Source: JANQOH01 sp965201155 (lineage in GTDB: Bacteria; Pseudomonadota; Alphaproteobacteria; UBA7887). From it: 64,000 nucleotides of DNA. Of the stretch, positions 9,587-17,993 are shown in pieces. Numbering within the stretch: position 1 is the stretch's first letter; every line of letters begins with the position of its first letter. Both the position numbers and the translations under genes were made by a program. Under the pieces are notes generated by a model. It did not search any database. It was not told the origin of the DNA and saw nothing but the letters and a program-made list of their open reading frames with translations. Where the stretch lies: the NCBI GenBank assembly GCA_965201155.1, contig OZ241752.1:186001-250000 (forward strand), in the 5' to 3' direction.

Positions 9587-9943
9587 ATGTTCATTGCCAT
9601 GAATCGGTTTCAGGTCGTCCCGCAATACGAACAGGAGTTCGTGCAAGTCTGGAAGGAGCGCGATACACACTTGGCTGACGTTCCCGGATTCGTCGAGTTT
9701 CATCTGCTCCGGGGGCCGCAAAGCGAGACTTATACGCTCTATTCCTCCCACACGGTCTGGAATTCCCGTGAGGATTTCGAGGCCTGGACCAAGTCCCAGG
9801 CCTTCCGGGACGCGCATCGCTCAGCGGGGTCGCACAGCCATATTTATCTCGATCACCCGCGCTTCGAGGGGTTCGAGGTCCTTTTGACCCTTGCTGCACA
9901 AGAGGCCTCCGCAGTGCAGGTTTCCGCCAGTGCGGCGGAGTAG
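9587..9943 (+). CDS. hmuQ: IsdG/HmuQ-type heme-degrading monooxygenase
   Basis: This 118-residue ABM-fold protein resembles the IsdG-like heme oxygenases HmuQ/HmuD of rhizobia, which open imported heme to release iron. It starts MFIAMNRFQV and carries the expected catalytic Asn, Trp and His candidates (Asn in MNRF, the VWNSREDFEAW segment, and a His in the RDAHRS region). The ATG at 9587 is preceded by a GGAGGAG Shine-Dalgarno 7 bases upstream; in-frame alternatives further up have none. Position at the end of the Fur-controlled heme operon supports the role. Confidence 0.82.
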   Translation: MFIAMNRFQVVPQYEQEFVQVWKERDTHLADVPGFVEFHLLRGPQSETYTLYSSHTVWNSREDFEAWTKSQAFRDAHRSAGSHSHIYLDHPRFEGFEVLLTLAAQEASAVQVSASAAE

Positions 9944-9960
9944 AGCCGGATTGCTACCCG

Positions 9961-9975
9961 CGGCCTGACAGGCCG
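9961..9975. terminator. inverted repeat between convergent hmuQ and tenA
   Basis: CGGCC-TGACA-GGCCG forms a short hairpin (up to 7 pairs if the centre is drawn tighter). It lies in the 84-base gap where hmuQ and tenA converge, a usual place for a bidirectional stop. There is no clear U-tract, so it may be Rho-assisted. Confidence 0.35.
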
Positions 9976-10027
9976 GGGAGTGAAGAATTCGACGGGACTT
10001 GCATCGCCCGATCCGCAATTTCGCAAT

Positions 10028-10717
10028 TTACCGGGCTTCTCCAGCTGCGCATCCCATCTCCCAGAAGGCGATCTCGAGCCGTGTTGCCTGGGCAAACAGA
10101 GCGGCGAGGCGCGGGAAACGGGCCTCGCTGCCGCGTCGGGCCGCTAGTTCGTCGAGCTGTGCCGCGGCGCTCCGCGCAATATCCTGATATTCCGAGCCCG
10201 CATACATGTCGATCCAGGGGGTATACGGATTCCTGGCGCGATCGACCGCCGGGGCGGCGCCGAGGCGGTGGCCGATATCGCCATATCCGACCACACAGGG
10301 CGAAAGCGCTACCAGGAGATCAAGCAAATCTCCGGCTTGGCCGCAATCCAGCACGAAACGGGTATAGGCCACCGTTTCCAAGGCTTCCGGCGCCGCCGCC
10401 ATTTCTGCTTCCGTAATACCCCACTCGGCGCAATAGCGCACATGGAGCGCCATTTCCGTGTCTAGCAGGCCGGACAGCGTCGCTGCCGCCGAGCGCATGT
10501 CCGCCAGCCTTTCCGCCTTGTAGGCCGCCAGCGCGTAGGCGCGCGAGAATTGAATTAGAAACAGATAATCCTGGATCAGATAGCGGCGAAACGCCGCCCG
10601 CGGCAGACTGCCATCGGCAAGACCGGCGACAAAACGATGATGGCAGTAGGCGCGCCAGTCATCGGCGCATGACGCGACCAGCCGGGAGAACAACACTCCG
10701 CTCTCAGACGGCGGCAT
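10028..10717 (-). CDS. tenA: TenA family thiaminase II / aminopyrimidine aminohydrolase
   Basis: This 229-residue helical protein matches TenA, which hydrolyses aminopyrimidine breakdown products of thiamine for salvage. Recognisable elements are FRRYLIQDYLFLIQFSRAYALA near residues 40-60, HVRYCAEWGI, the central CVVGYGDIG segment, and NPYTPWIDMYAGSEYQ with the conserved Tyr/Glu region. The Cys in the SPCVVGY motif is the usual nucleophile. The ATG at 10717 was chosen because it overlaps the end of the dehalogenase-like gene by 14 bases, implying coupling. It is the last gene of the isc-led transcript. No thi biosynthesis genes are adjacent, but two TPP-enzyme loci lie at 31.4-34.2 kb. Confidence 0.85.
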   Translation of the reverse strand: MPPSESGVLFSRLVASCADDWRAYCHHRFVAGLADGSLPRAAFRRYLIQDYLFLIQFSRAYALAAYKAERLADMRSAAATLSGLLDTEMALHVRYCAEWGITEAEMAAAPEALETVAYTRFVLDCGQAGDLLDLLVALSPCVVGYGDIGHRLGAAPAVDRARNPYTPWIDMYAGSEYQDIARSAAAQLDELAARRGSEARFPRLAALFAQATRLEIAFWEMGCAAGEAR

Positions 10718-11684
10718 CGCTTTCCTTCTCCGTCGCTTCGGCAACACGCCGCGCTGCGATTTGCGCGGCGATCGAGTCCATCGCCGCGTCGATGAATTCA
10801 TCGCCCCATTCAGGCAGGAAATGCCCGGCATGGTCGAGCGTGATCGGCGCCGGAGAGTCGGGAATCAGCGCGTGCATGCGGCGCAGGATCGAATGGCCGT
10901 GCACCGGGTCGCGCAAGCCCCAGACAAATTGCGAGGCCCCGCGCCATGTTTCGCCGAGAAACGCCCTTGCCTCACGCATCAGCGCCGCGCCGGGCGCGTC
11001 GCGGTCATGCGGGATCAGCGCCGGCAGGGCGCGCACGGCCGCCTTGTGCGCCGCATCCGGAAACGGTGCGCCGTAGGCGCGGCACTCGCCAAAGGTGAGA
11101 ATGCGGTTCGCCTTTGCCATCAGCCCCGGCACATTCAGGTCGGGATTCGCAGCATTGTAGGTCCGCCAGCCGATGACCCCGTCAGGCAGGCGCAGATCGC
11201 CGGTCGGCAGGATGCAATTCATGAGCAGCAGACCGGTAATGCGTTCCGGCAGGGCCGCTGGCAGTGTCAGGGCCAGCGTGCCGCCCCAATCATGTCCGGC
11301 GACGATAACCTGATCGAGCGCCAAGCGTTCGATGAGGTCGATCACTGCGCCGCGCAGCGCTTCCGCGGAATGGACCGCTTCGTCAGCCGGCTTGTCCGAT
11401 TTGCCGAAACCCGGCAGGTCGGGAGCGACCACGCGATAACCGGCGGCGGTAAGACGCGGAATCACCCGCCGGAACAGATAGCTCCAGGTTGGATGTCCGT
11501 GCAGGCACAACACGACGTCCGGCTTCGGGTCTGCTGGCGTCTCATCCAGGTAATGCATCCGGACACCGGGAAACCCCGCCGGCTCCTCCAGCCAGTGTGC
11601 CGCGAACGGATAATCGGGCAGTGTGCGGAAGCGGGCTTCGGGTGTGCGCAGGACCTTGCCTGTTTCAGGCTCAGTCGCGTTCAT
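10704..11684 (-). CDS. haloalkane dehalogenase-like alpha/beta hydrolase
   Basis: This 326-residue alpha/beta hydrolase has the haloalkane dehalogenase arrangement. The oxyanion-hole motif HGHPTWSYLFRR is near residue 65, the nucleophile elbow is GHDWGG with Asp followed by Trp, and a catalytic His sits in DHAGHFLPEW near the end. The Asp nucleophile plus the flanking Trp argues for the dehalogenase/epoxide-hydrolase side of the fold rather than an esterase. The real substrate is unknown. The ATG at 11684 overlaps the iscX end by 14 bases; the upstream in-frame extension lies within iscX. Confidence 0.78.
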   Translation of the reverse strand: MNATEPETGKVLRTPEARFRTLPDYPFAAHWLEEPAGFPGVRMHYLDETPADPKPDVVLCLHGHPTWSYLFRRVIPRLTAAGYRVVAPDLPGFGKSDKPADEAVHSAEALRGAVIDLIERLALDQVIVAGHDWGGTLALTLPAALPERITGLLLMNCILPTGDLRLPDGVIGWRTYNAANPDLNVPGLMAKANRILTFGECRAYGAPFPDAAHKAAVRALPALIPHDRDAPGAALMREARAFLGETWRGASQFVWGLRDPVHGHSILRRMHALIPDSPAPITLDHAGHFLPEWGDEFIDAAMDSIAAQIAARRVAEATEKESDAAV

Positions 11685-11865
11685 CGATCCACGCCATCTG
11701 TATCGCTTCCAGGATCTTCTCGTTCGAGCGCGCCGGGTCATCGTCGAACCCCGGCAACTCGGTCACCCAGCGATGAAGGTCGGTGAAGCGCAAATTGACA
11801 TTGTCCGCGTCGGGGTGACGTTCCTCCAGCTCCACGGCAATGTCATAAACATCCGTCCATCTCAT
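11671..11865 (-). CDS. iscX: Fe-S assembly protein IscX
   Basis: This 64-residue acidic protein matches IscX (YfhJ), which binds IscS and modulates iron delivery and cysteine desulfuration. The start MRWTDVYDIAVEL, the central DPDNV-like segment (here DADNVNLRFTDLHRWV) and the end EAIQMAWIDE are characteristic. It closes the canonical isc gene set after fdx and overlaps the following hydrolase gene. Confidence 0.92.
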   Translation of the reverse strand: MRWTDVYDIAVELEERHPDADNVNLRFTDLHRWVTELPGFDDDPARSNEKILEAIQMAWIDERD

Positions 11866-11903
11866 CGCGGCGTCACTTCCCTTCTCCGGCCCTCTCCGCC
11901 GTT

Positions 11904-12236
11904 TCAGCCCAGCATGACATTGCGGGTTGCGGCAGGGAGTTTCAGAACAATCCCGTCCAGCCCCTGTGTCAGAACGATCTGGCATCCCAGGCGCGATGTG
12001 TGCGTCAACCCGAAAGCGAGATCGAGCATGTCCTCTTCATCTTCCGTCGGTTCGGAGAGGCGGTCGTAAAATGCCGGGTCAACGACGACATGGCAGGTCG
12101 AACAAGCGAGTGACCCTTCGCAGGCGCCTTCCAGATCAATACCGTTATCGTGGGCGATCTCGAGAATTGACCGGCCTTCCGGCGCGTCGATTTCCCGTCT
12201 CTCTCCCTCGGCCGTCACAAATATTACGCGCGGCAT
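11904..12236 (-). CDS. fdx: ISC-type 2Fe-2S ferredoxin
   Basis: This 110-residue adrenodoxin-type ferredoxin supplies electrons to the ISC machinery. Cysteine ligands appear as CEGSLACSTC (C-x5-C-x2-C) and the distal Cys in RLGCQI. It lies 3 bases after hscA and before iscX, the usual isc order. Length and the MPRVIFVTAEGE start are as expected. Confidence 0.95.
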   Translation of the reverse strand: MPRVIFVTAEGERREIDAPEGRSILEIAHDNGIDLEGACEGSLACSTCHVVVDPAFYDRLSEPTEDEEDMLDLAFGLTHTSRLGCQIVLTQGLDGIVLKLPAATRNVMLG

Positions 12237-12239
12237 GGT

Positions 12240-14099
12240 TCAGCCTTCCAGCGCCTCGTCCACTGCCGCAACGCTGCGGCCTGTGAGGGCGGCGCCGATG
12301 GTCCGGTCCATGCGGCGCTGGGCAAAGGACTGCGACGCATCGTCAAGCGCCGAAATCAGCGCCTTGATTTTCTCGCGATCCTCGCCTGCGGCAGCCTGTT
12401 CCAGAGAGGTGATCGCGGCGTTGATCGCCGCCCCTTCGTCGTCCTGCAACAAGGCGCCGTCGCCGGCGAGCGCCGCCTGCGTCGCCACGATCATGCGCTC
12501 CGCCTCTACCCGCGCCTCCGTCAGCAGGCGTTCGCTTACATCGTCGCGGGCATGCGCCATGCTGTCCCACAGCATGCGTTCGATTTCACCCTCCGCCAGA
12601 CCGTAGGAAGGCTTGATTTCGATCCGGCTTTCCGTGTCGGTCTGCTGTTCGTGCGCGCTCACTGTCAGCAGCCCGTCCGCATCGACGGTAAAGGTCACGC
12701 GGATACGCGGCGCGCCGGCGACCATGGCGGGAAGCCCCGTCAGCTCAAACCGCGCCAGCGAGCGGTTCTGCTCGGCCATCTCGCGTTCGCCTTGCAGCAC
12801 ATGGATTGCCATTCCCGTCTGTCCGTCCTGCCATGTGGTGAATTCCTGGGCCTTGGCGACGGGAATCGGGGTATTGCGCGGGATGACCCGTTCATACAGG
12901 CCGCCCATCGTCTCGATGCCCAGCGACAAGGGTGTGACATCAAGCAGCAGCGTGTCGCCGCCGCCGGTCAGCGCATCAGCCTGCAATGCCGCCCCGCATG
13001 CGACAACCTCGTCCGGGTCGATATCGGAAAGCGGGGTTTGCCCGAACAGTGCCGCGACCCGCTCTGCAACCAAAGGTACACGGGTGGCGCCGCCGACCAG
13101 GACCACGCCGGCCAGCGCGTCGGCGGCAAGCGCCGCGTCTTCCAGCACGCCCGAGCAAATATTCATCATGCGCTCCACCAGCGGCGCGATCAGCGTCTCG
13201 AACACGCTGCGCGTGATCTCCGCTTCGATACCGGCGCCCAGCGTCACGCTTGCACGTTCCGCCCGGGTCAGCGCCTCCTTGGCGTGGCGGGCTGAGAGCA
13301 GCACGGCTTTCACGGCGGCGCCGTCCAGCGCGCCGTCGGCGACTCCATGTTCCTCTATCAGGTGCGCGGCCAGCGCGCGGTCGAAATCATCGCCGCCCAA
13401 GGCCGCATCGCCGCCGGTGGCCAGAACCTGGAAAACACCGCGCTCGAGTTTCAGGATCGAAATATCAAACGTACCGCCGCCCAGATCGAATACCGCATAC
13501 AGACCTTCGGCTGACTGATCGAGCCCGTAAGCCAGTGCCGCCGCCGTTGGCTCGCTCACGAGACGCAGCACCTCCAGCCCTGCCAACCGCGCGGCATCCC
13601 GCGTCGCGGCGCGCGCCCCGTCGTCGAAATAGGCCGGCACGGTAATCACTGCCTGTTCGACTGTCTGTTCCAGCGCATTTTCGGCGCGTGCGCGCAAGGC
13701 CCGCAGAATATCGGCCGAGATTTCCACAGGCGTCAGACGCTGGCCACCGACCTCCAGCCGCACCATGCCGTCGCCCGGCGCGACCTTGTAGGGCAGCGCG
13801 CCTGCCAGCGTTGCCACACCTTCAAGCCCGCGGCCCATCAGCCGCTTTACCGACGCCACGACATCGCGCCCATCTGCATCCAGCTTCGCCAGTGCATCCG
13901 CGCCGACCAGCGGCGCCGGGCCGCCATAGGCCACGACTGATGGCATCAGTGCCTTGCCGCCCTCGTCTCCCAGCACTCTCGGCGCGCCATCATGCACCAC
14001 TGCAACAACCGAATTGGTCGTGCCAAGATCGATCCCCACCGCCGGCGGCCGCTCTTGAGGCGGCGGCGCCTGCCCCGGCTCGTGAATGTCAAGAAGCAT
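12240..14099 (-). CDS. hscA: Fe-S assembly Hsp70 chaperone HscA
   Basis: This 619-residue Hsp70 is dedicated to transferring clusters from IscU. The nucleotide-binding domain opens with GIDLGTTNSVVAV near residue 23 and contains the FDLGGGTFDISIL phosphate motif. The substrate domain begins around TPLSLGIETMGG. It abuts hscB and is 3 bases from fdx, so the chaperone pair and ferredoxin are co-expressed. Its partner IscU carries the LPPVK docking motif. Confidence 0.95.
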   Translation of the reverse strand: MLLDIHEPGQAPPPQERPPAVGIDLGTTNSVVAVVHDGAPRVLGDEGGKALMPSVVAYGGPAPLVGADALAKLDADGRDVVASVKRLMGRGLEGVATLAGALPYKVAPGDGMVRLEVGGQRLTPVEISADILRALRARAENALEQTVEQAVITVPAYFDDGARAATRDAARLAGLEVLRLVSEPTAAALAYGLDQSAEGLYAVFDLGGGTFDISILKLERGVFQVLATGGDAALGGDDFDRALAAHLIEEHGVADGALDGAAVKAVLLSARHAKEALTRAERASVTLGAGIEAEITRSVFETLIAPLVERMMNICSGVLEDAALAADALAGVVLVGGATRVPLVAERVAALFGQTPLSDIDPDEVVACGAALQADALTGGGDTLLLDVTPLSLGIETMGGLYERVIPRNTPIPVAKAQEFTTWQDGQTGMAIHVLQGEREMAEQNRSLARFELTGLPAMVAGAPRIRVTFTVDADGLLTVSAHEQQTDTESRIEIKPSYGLAEGEIERMLWDSMAHARDDVSERLLTEARVEAERMIVATQAALAGDGALLQDDEGAAINAAITSLEQAAAGEDREKIKALISALDDASQSFAQRRMDRTIGAALTGRSVAAVDEALEG

Positions 14100-14717
14100 C
14101 TATGCTGCCGCTTCTGCCGCCAACCTGCGCCGCGACCGCAAATCAGAACCAAGGGTCTCCAGATATTTCAACCGTGTCGCCAAGCGTGCGGCCGCGGCGG
14201 TGTCGCCGGCGGCGAAACACTCGGCAAGCCCTGCCTCGCAGTCCGCGCGGCGGTTCTGCGCCTGCTCCGCCAGACGCTCCAGTTCGGCCACGGTATCAGC
14301 GTCCATTGCCGCTTCGCGGTCGGCCATCGCTTCCATGAGCACTTCGGGGTCGGTCGGCAGATTGCCCGTTTCAGCATTGACCGTCACACCGTGAAGCGAC
14401 AACAGATATTCGGCCCGGCGCAGCGGATTGCCGAGGGTACTGTAGGCCTCGTTCAGCGTCGTCGATTGCTGCATCGACAACAGGCGCTCGCGTTCCGGGC
14501 GGCCTGCGAAACGGTCAGGGTGCAGTTTGCGTTGCAGCGCAAAATAGCGCTGTTCCAGCGCTGCGATGTCGATGTCGAAGCGGCGCGCAATACCCAGCCG
14601 TGCGAAATGATCGGCCGCACCGGGCGGCTGCACCGCCCCGCACCCGTCACAAAACGCGGGCGCAGACGGCGCCGGGGCTGTGCATGACCAGCAGTGCGAA
14701 GGAGATTCCGGTGTCAT
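14100..14717 (-). CDS. hscB: HscB J-domain co-chaperone with N-terminal tetracysteine
   Basis: This 205-residue J-protein stimulates HscA and binds IscU. Its J-domain has the HPD motif in KLHPDRF near residue 65 and is followed by the C-terminal three-helix bundle. Residues 9-26 hold CWSC and CDGC, a tetracysteine arrangement that looks zinc-binding, like the N-terminal domain of eukaryotic HSC20. Escherichia coli HscB lacks this. It directly abuts hscA and follows iscA by 39 bases. Confidence 0.92.
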   Translation of the reverse strand: MTPESPSHCWSCTAPAPSAPAFCDGCGAVQPPGAADHFARLGIARRFDIDIAALEQRYFALQRKLHPDRFAGRPERERLLSMQQSTTLNEAYSTLGNPLRRAEYLLSLHGVTVNAETGNLPTDPEVLMEAMADREAAMDADTVAELERLAEQAQNRRADCEAGLAECFAAGDTAAAARLATRLKYLETLGSDLRSRRRLAAEAAA

Positions 14718-14756
14718 ATCAATTGCTTCCAGGGCGGCCCCGCCGCCGCGGCGCAG

Positions 14757-15146
14757 CTAGACGTGAAACGACTCGCCGCAACCGCACTCTCCCTTGACAT
14801 TGGGATTGTTGAAGGTGAAGCCCGCGCGCAGCTTGTCCTGCACGAAGTCCATTTCGGAGCCGATGAGAAACATCACGGCCTTGGGGTCGATCAACAGCGT
14901 CACGCCCTGATCCTCGATCACCTCGTCAAACGGCCCGACGTCGTCCGCATATTCGAGGTTGTATGCCAATCCCGAACAACCGGCATTGCGGACGCCGATG
15001 CGGATCCCCGCTGAATCCTTGCCGCGCTGTCCGAGCAGATGGCGGATGCGCCCGGCGGCAGCGGCGGTCATGCGCATCATCGGGGGACGCGGCGCCGACC
15101 GGGCGCCGCCGACCGCCGATGGCGGGTTAGTGGTGCCAACCGACAT
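14757..15146 (-). CDS. iscA: A-type Fe-S carrier IscA
   Basis: This 129-residue A-type carrier receives or holds Fe-S clusters after IscU. The three ligand cysteines are in NAGCSGLAY and the C-terminal GECGCGESF. The first about 22 residues are a low-complexity extension, so translation may instead begin at one of the MMRM methionines. It follows iscU by 12 bases. Confidence 0.93.
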   Translation of the reverse strand: MSVGTTNPPSAVGGARSAPRPPMMRMTAAAAGRIRHLLGQRGKDSAGIRIGVRNAGCSGLAYNLEYADDVGPFDEVIEDQGVTLLIDPKAVMFLIGSEMDFVQDKLRAGFTFNNPNVKGECGCGESFHV

Positions 15147-15158
15147 GATGCCCGCGCG

Positions 15159-15548
15159 TCAGGATGCGTCCGTCTGCTTGCCGCGATAGTCGGCTATAGC
15201 AGCCTTGATCGCGTCTTCGGCAAGCACCGAACAATGAATCTTCACCGGCGGCAGAGACAGATGATCCGCGATCTGCGTGTTGCGGATCTCTGCTGCTTCG
15301 TCCACGGACCTGCCCTTGATCCATTCCGTCGCCAGGGAACTGGAGGCGATAGCCGAGCCGCAACCGAACGTCTTGAACTTTGCGTCCTCTATCACCCCGT
15401 TGTCGTCGACCCTGATTTGCAATTTCATCACATCGCCGCAGGCCGGCGCGCCGACAAGACCCGTGCCCACATGGTCGTCATTCTTGTCCAGCGATCCGAC
15501 ATTGCGCGGATTCTCATAGTGGTCGATCACTTTCTCGTTATAGGCCAT
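15159..15548 (-). CDS. iscU: Fe-S cluster scaffold IscU
   Basis: This 129-residue scaffold is the site where nascent clusters form from IscS sulfur. It shows the three conserved cysteines (PACGDVMK, FGCGSAIASSS, HCSVLAEDAI), the Asp two residues after the first Cys, and the LPPVK HscA-recognition motif. Position between iscS and iscA is canonical. Confidence 0.96.
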   Translation of the reverse strand: MAYNEKVIDHYENPRNVGSLDKNDDHVGTGLVGAPACGDVMKLQIRVDDNGVIEDAKFKTFGCGSAIASSSLATEWIKGRSVDEAAEIRNTQIADHLSLPPVKIHCSVLAEDAIKAAIADYRGKQTDAS

Positions 15549-15600
15549 CGGCTGTTCTCCGCCTCGTCACAGGTTGTTCTTCCAAGCTCATCCATCCGGC

Positions 15601-16839
15601 TCAATGGTCGGTCCATTGCACCGATTTGAGGTCCACCCCCTCTTGCACCATCTCCCATAGCGGACTCATCTCGCGCAGTTTTCCGACATTGTCGCAGATC
15701 GTTTCGATCGCGTAGTCGATCTCGGCTTCGGTGTTGAAGCGCCCGATGCCGAAACGGATCGACGTGTGCGCAAGTTCCTCGTCCACCCCCAGCGCGCGCA
15801 GGACATAGGACGGCTCCAGCGAAGCCGAAGTACATGCCGACCCGGAGGACACGGCAAGGTCTTTGATCGCCATCATCAGCGATTCTCCCTCGACATAAGA
15901 GAAACTGAGATTAAGATTCCCCGCCACACGCTGCTCCGTATCGCCGTTCAGAATCACATCATCCAGGCGGTCGGTGATCCCCTCATTGAGGCGCCGCGCC
16001 AGCATGCGCACCCGTTCTGTTTCGGCCGGCATTTCCGCCTGCGCAATACGGCACGCGGCACCGAGGCCGATGCACAGGGGCGCCGGCAGTGTGCCTGACC
16101 GCATTCCCCGCTCCTGCCCGCCGCCATTGATGAGCGCCTGCAAGCGCACGCGCGGACGACGCCGCACAAAGAGCGCGCCGATCCCCATCGGGCCGTAGAT
16201 CTTGTGGCCGGAGATGCTCATCAGATCGATGTTCATGGCGTTGACGTCAAGCGGAATCTTTCCCACCGCCTGGGCGCAGTCGGTATGGAAGAACACCTTG
16301 CGCTCGCGGCATATGGCGCCGATTTCCGCCAGCGGCTGAATGACACCGATCTCGTTGTTCACTCCCATTACCGACACCAGCGACGTCTGGTCGGTAATCA
16401 CCTCGCGCAGCCGGTCGAGATCAATGAGGCCATTGGGGCGCACGGGGAGGTAGGTGATGTCAAAGCCTTCCTGCTGCAAATGGCGGCAACTGTCGAGCAC
16501 GCATTTGTGCTCGGTGAGCACCGTCACCACGTGGCGCTTGCGGTCGCCGTAAAATCGCGCCACGCCCTTGATGGCCAGATTGTTCGACTCGGTGGCGCCG
16601 GAGGTGAAGATGATCTCCTTCGGATTGGCGCCGATGAGCTCCGCCACTTCCGCCCGCGCCGTCTCCACCGCCTGTTCCACTTCCCAGCCATAGCTGTGGC
16701 TGCGTGAGTGCGGATTGCCGAACTTCTCCTTGAAATACGGCATCATTGCGTCCAGCACGCGCGGGTCCACCGGCGTGGTCGCCTGATTGTCAAGATAGAC
16801 CGGGAGCGTGATATTGCTTCCGTTGCGCGGTCGGGTCAT
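15601..16839 (-). CDS. iscS: cysteine desulfurase IscS
   Basis: This 412-residue PLP enzyme converts cysteine to alanine and hands persulfide sulfur to IscU. The Schiff-base Lys is in SISGHKIYGPMG and the persulfide Cys loop is SSGSACTSASLEPSYVLRALG, the long group I loop. I chose the ATG at 16839 because a GGAG lies 8 bases upstream. An in-frame TTG at 16863 would overlap the previous gene's stop and remains possible. An extra NifS-like gene lies directly upstream. Confidence 0.94.
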   Translation of the reverse strand: MTRPRNGSNITLPVYLDNQATTPVDPRVLDAMMPYFKEKFGNPHSRSHSYGWEVEQAVETARAEVAELIGANPKEIIFTSGATESNNLAIKGVARFYGDRKRHVVTVLTEHKCVLDSCRHLQQEGFDITYLPVRPNGLIDLDRLREVITDQTSLVSVMGVNNEIGVIQPLAEIGAICRERKVFFHTDCAQAVGKIPLDVNAMNIDLMSISGHKIYGPMGIGALFVRRRPRVRLQALINGGGQERGMRSGTLPAPLCIGLGAACRIAQAEMPAETERVRMLARRLNEGITDRLDDVILNGDTEQRVAGNLNLSFSYVEGESLMMAIKDLAVSSGSACTSASLEPSYVLRALGVDEELAHTSIRFGIGRFNTEAEIDYAIETICDNVGKLREMSPLWEMVQEGVDLKSVQWTDH

Positions 16840-16859
16840 CGCCGTTACTCCACCATTGC

Positions 16860-17993
16860 TCAAGCGGCGCGCCGCGCCCGCCCGGCGCGGCAGCGTTCAT
16901 ACAGGCCAAACCAGGCGGCGCAAAGTCGCGCCACATCTTCCTCGCGGCTGGCCCAGCCGAAACTCACCCTGATTGCCTCGCCCGCCGCGCGCGGGTCCAC
17001 ACCCATCGCGCGCAAGACATGGCTGGCGCTCACCTTGCCGGAACTGCACGCGGCGCCGGCGCTGACTGCCACCCCGGCCAGATCGCAGGCGATAACCTGA
17101 ATTTCCGCAGCAACACCGGGCATGCCGAGACAAGAAGTGTTACCGAGCCGAGGCGCTGGCGCACCATATACCACCGCATCGCCGGCCTGTGCGCAAATCG
17201 TGCGCTCGAAACGGTCGCGCAGACGGGCAGCACGCACCCGTTCGGCCTGTGCGGCAAGCACCTCCGCCGCCGCGGCGCCAAATCCGGCTATCCCGGGTAC
17301 GTTCTCCGTGCCGGCGCGACGACGGCGTTCCTGTCCACCGCCGCGCAATAGCGGCGCAAGATAGTGGTCCCCGCCCAGGACGAGGGCGCCGACACCTTGC
17401 GGCCCTCCCAGCTTGTGGGCCGACAGGCTGAGCAGGTCAATGTCGAGCGCTGCCATATCCAGGTCCATGCGCCCCGGCGCCTGCGCCGCATCGCAATGAA
17501 TCAACCCCCCGGCGGTGCGTGCCAGAGCCGCTGCCTCACGCACTGGCTGAATGACCCCGGTCTCGTTGTTCGCCAGCATCAGGGAAACCAGCGCCGGCGC
17601 CGGCGCGGCCGCCAGGGCCTGCCGCAGTGCTGCGAGGTCGATCACACCATTGTCGTCGACCGGCACGCGCACGGCCGCTGGCGCCGCCGCGAGCACCGAA
17701 TCATGCTCGACAGCCGAGACGACCCATGACGCCGGGTCCATACCGGCCAGCGCGAGATTGTTCGCCTCGGTTCCGCCGCTGACAAATATCACGCGCTCCG
17801 GCGCGGCATTGACCAGTGCCGCCACACGCTCGCGCGCATCCTCGACCAAGGCACGCGCGGCACGGCCCGCGGCATGCACGGAGGACGGGTTGCCGCCGAC
17901 CGCGAGCGCCCGCGCCGCCGCCTCGGCCGCTGCCGGGCGCACCGGCGCGCCGGCGTTGTAGTCGCAATAGCTGAGCAGGTCCCGATCGCTCAC
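16860..17993 (-). CDS. second NifS-like cysteine desulfurase
   Basis: This 377-residue class V PLP enzyme resembles NifS/IscS and probably also produces persulfide sulfur. It has SLSAHKLGGPQGVGAL with the Schiff-base Lys and AGAACSSGKVSASHVLRAMG with the active Cys. The GTG at 17993 overlaps the iscR TGA, so it is coupled to the regulator. The N-terminus LLSYCDYNAGAPVRP matches family starts. Two desulfurases in a row between iscR and iscU is a recurring but minority arrangement; the first may serve tRNA thiolation or another acceptor (inference). Confidence 0.88.
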   Translation of the reverse strand: MSDRDLLSYCDYNAGAPVRPAAAEAAARALAVGGNPSSVHAAGRAARALVEDARERVAALVNAAPERVIFVSGGTEANNLALAGMDPASWVVSAVEHDSVLAAAPAAVRVPVDDNGVIDLAALRQALAAAPAPALVSLMLANNETGVIQPVREAAALARTAGGLIHCDAAQAPGRMDLDMAALDIDLLSLSAHKLGGPQGVGALVLGGDHYLAPLLRGGGQERRRRAGTENVPGIAGFGAAAAEVLAAQAERVRAARLRDRFERTICAQAGDAVVYGAPAPRLGNTSCLGMPGVAAEIQVIACDLAGVAVSAGAACSSGKVSASHVLRAMGVDPRAAGEAIRVSFGWASREEDVARLCAAWFGLYERCRAGRARRAA

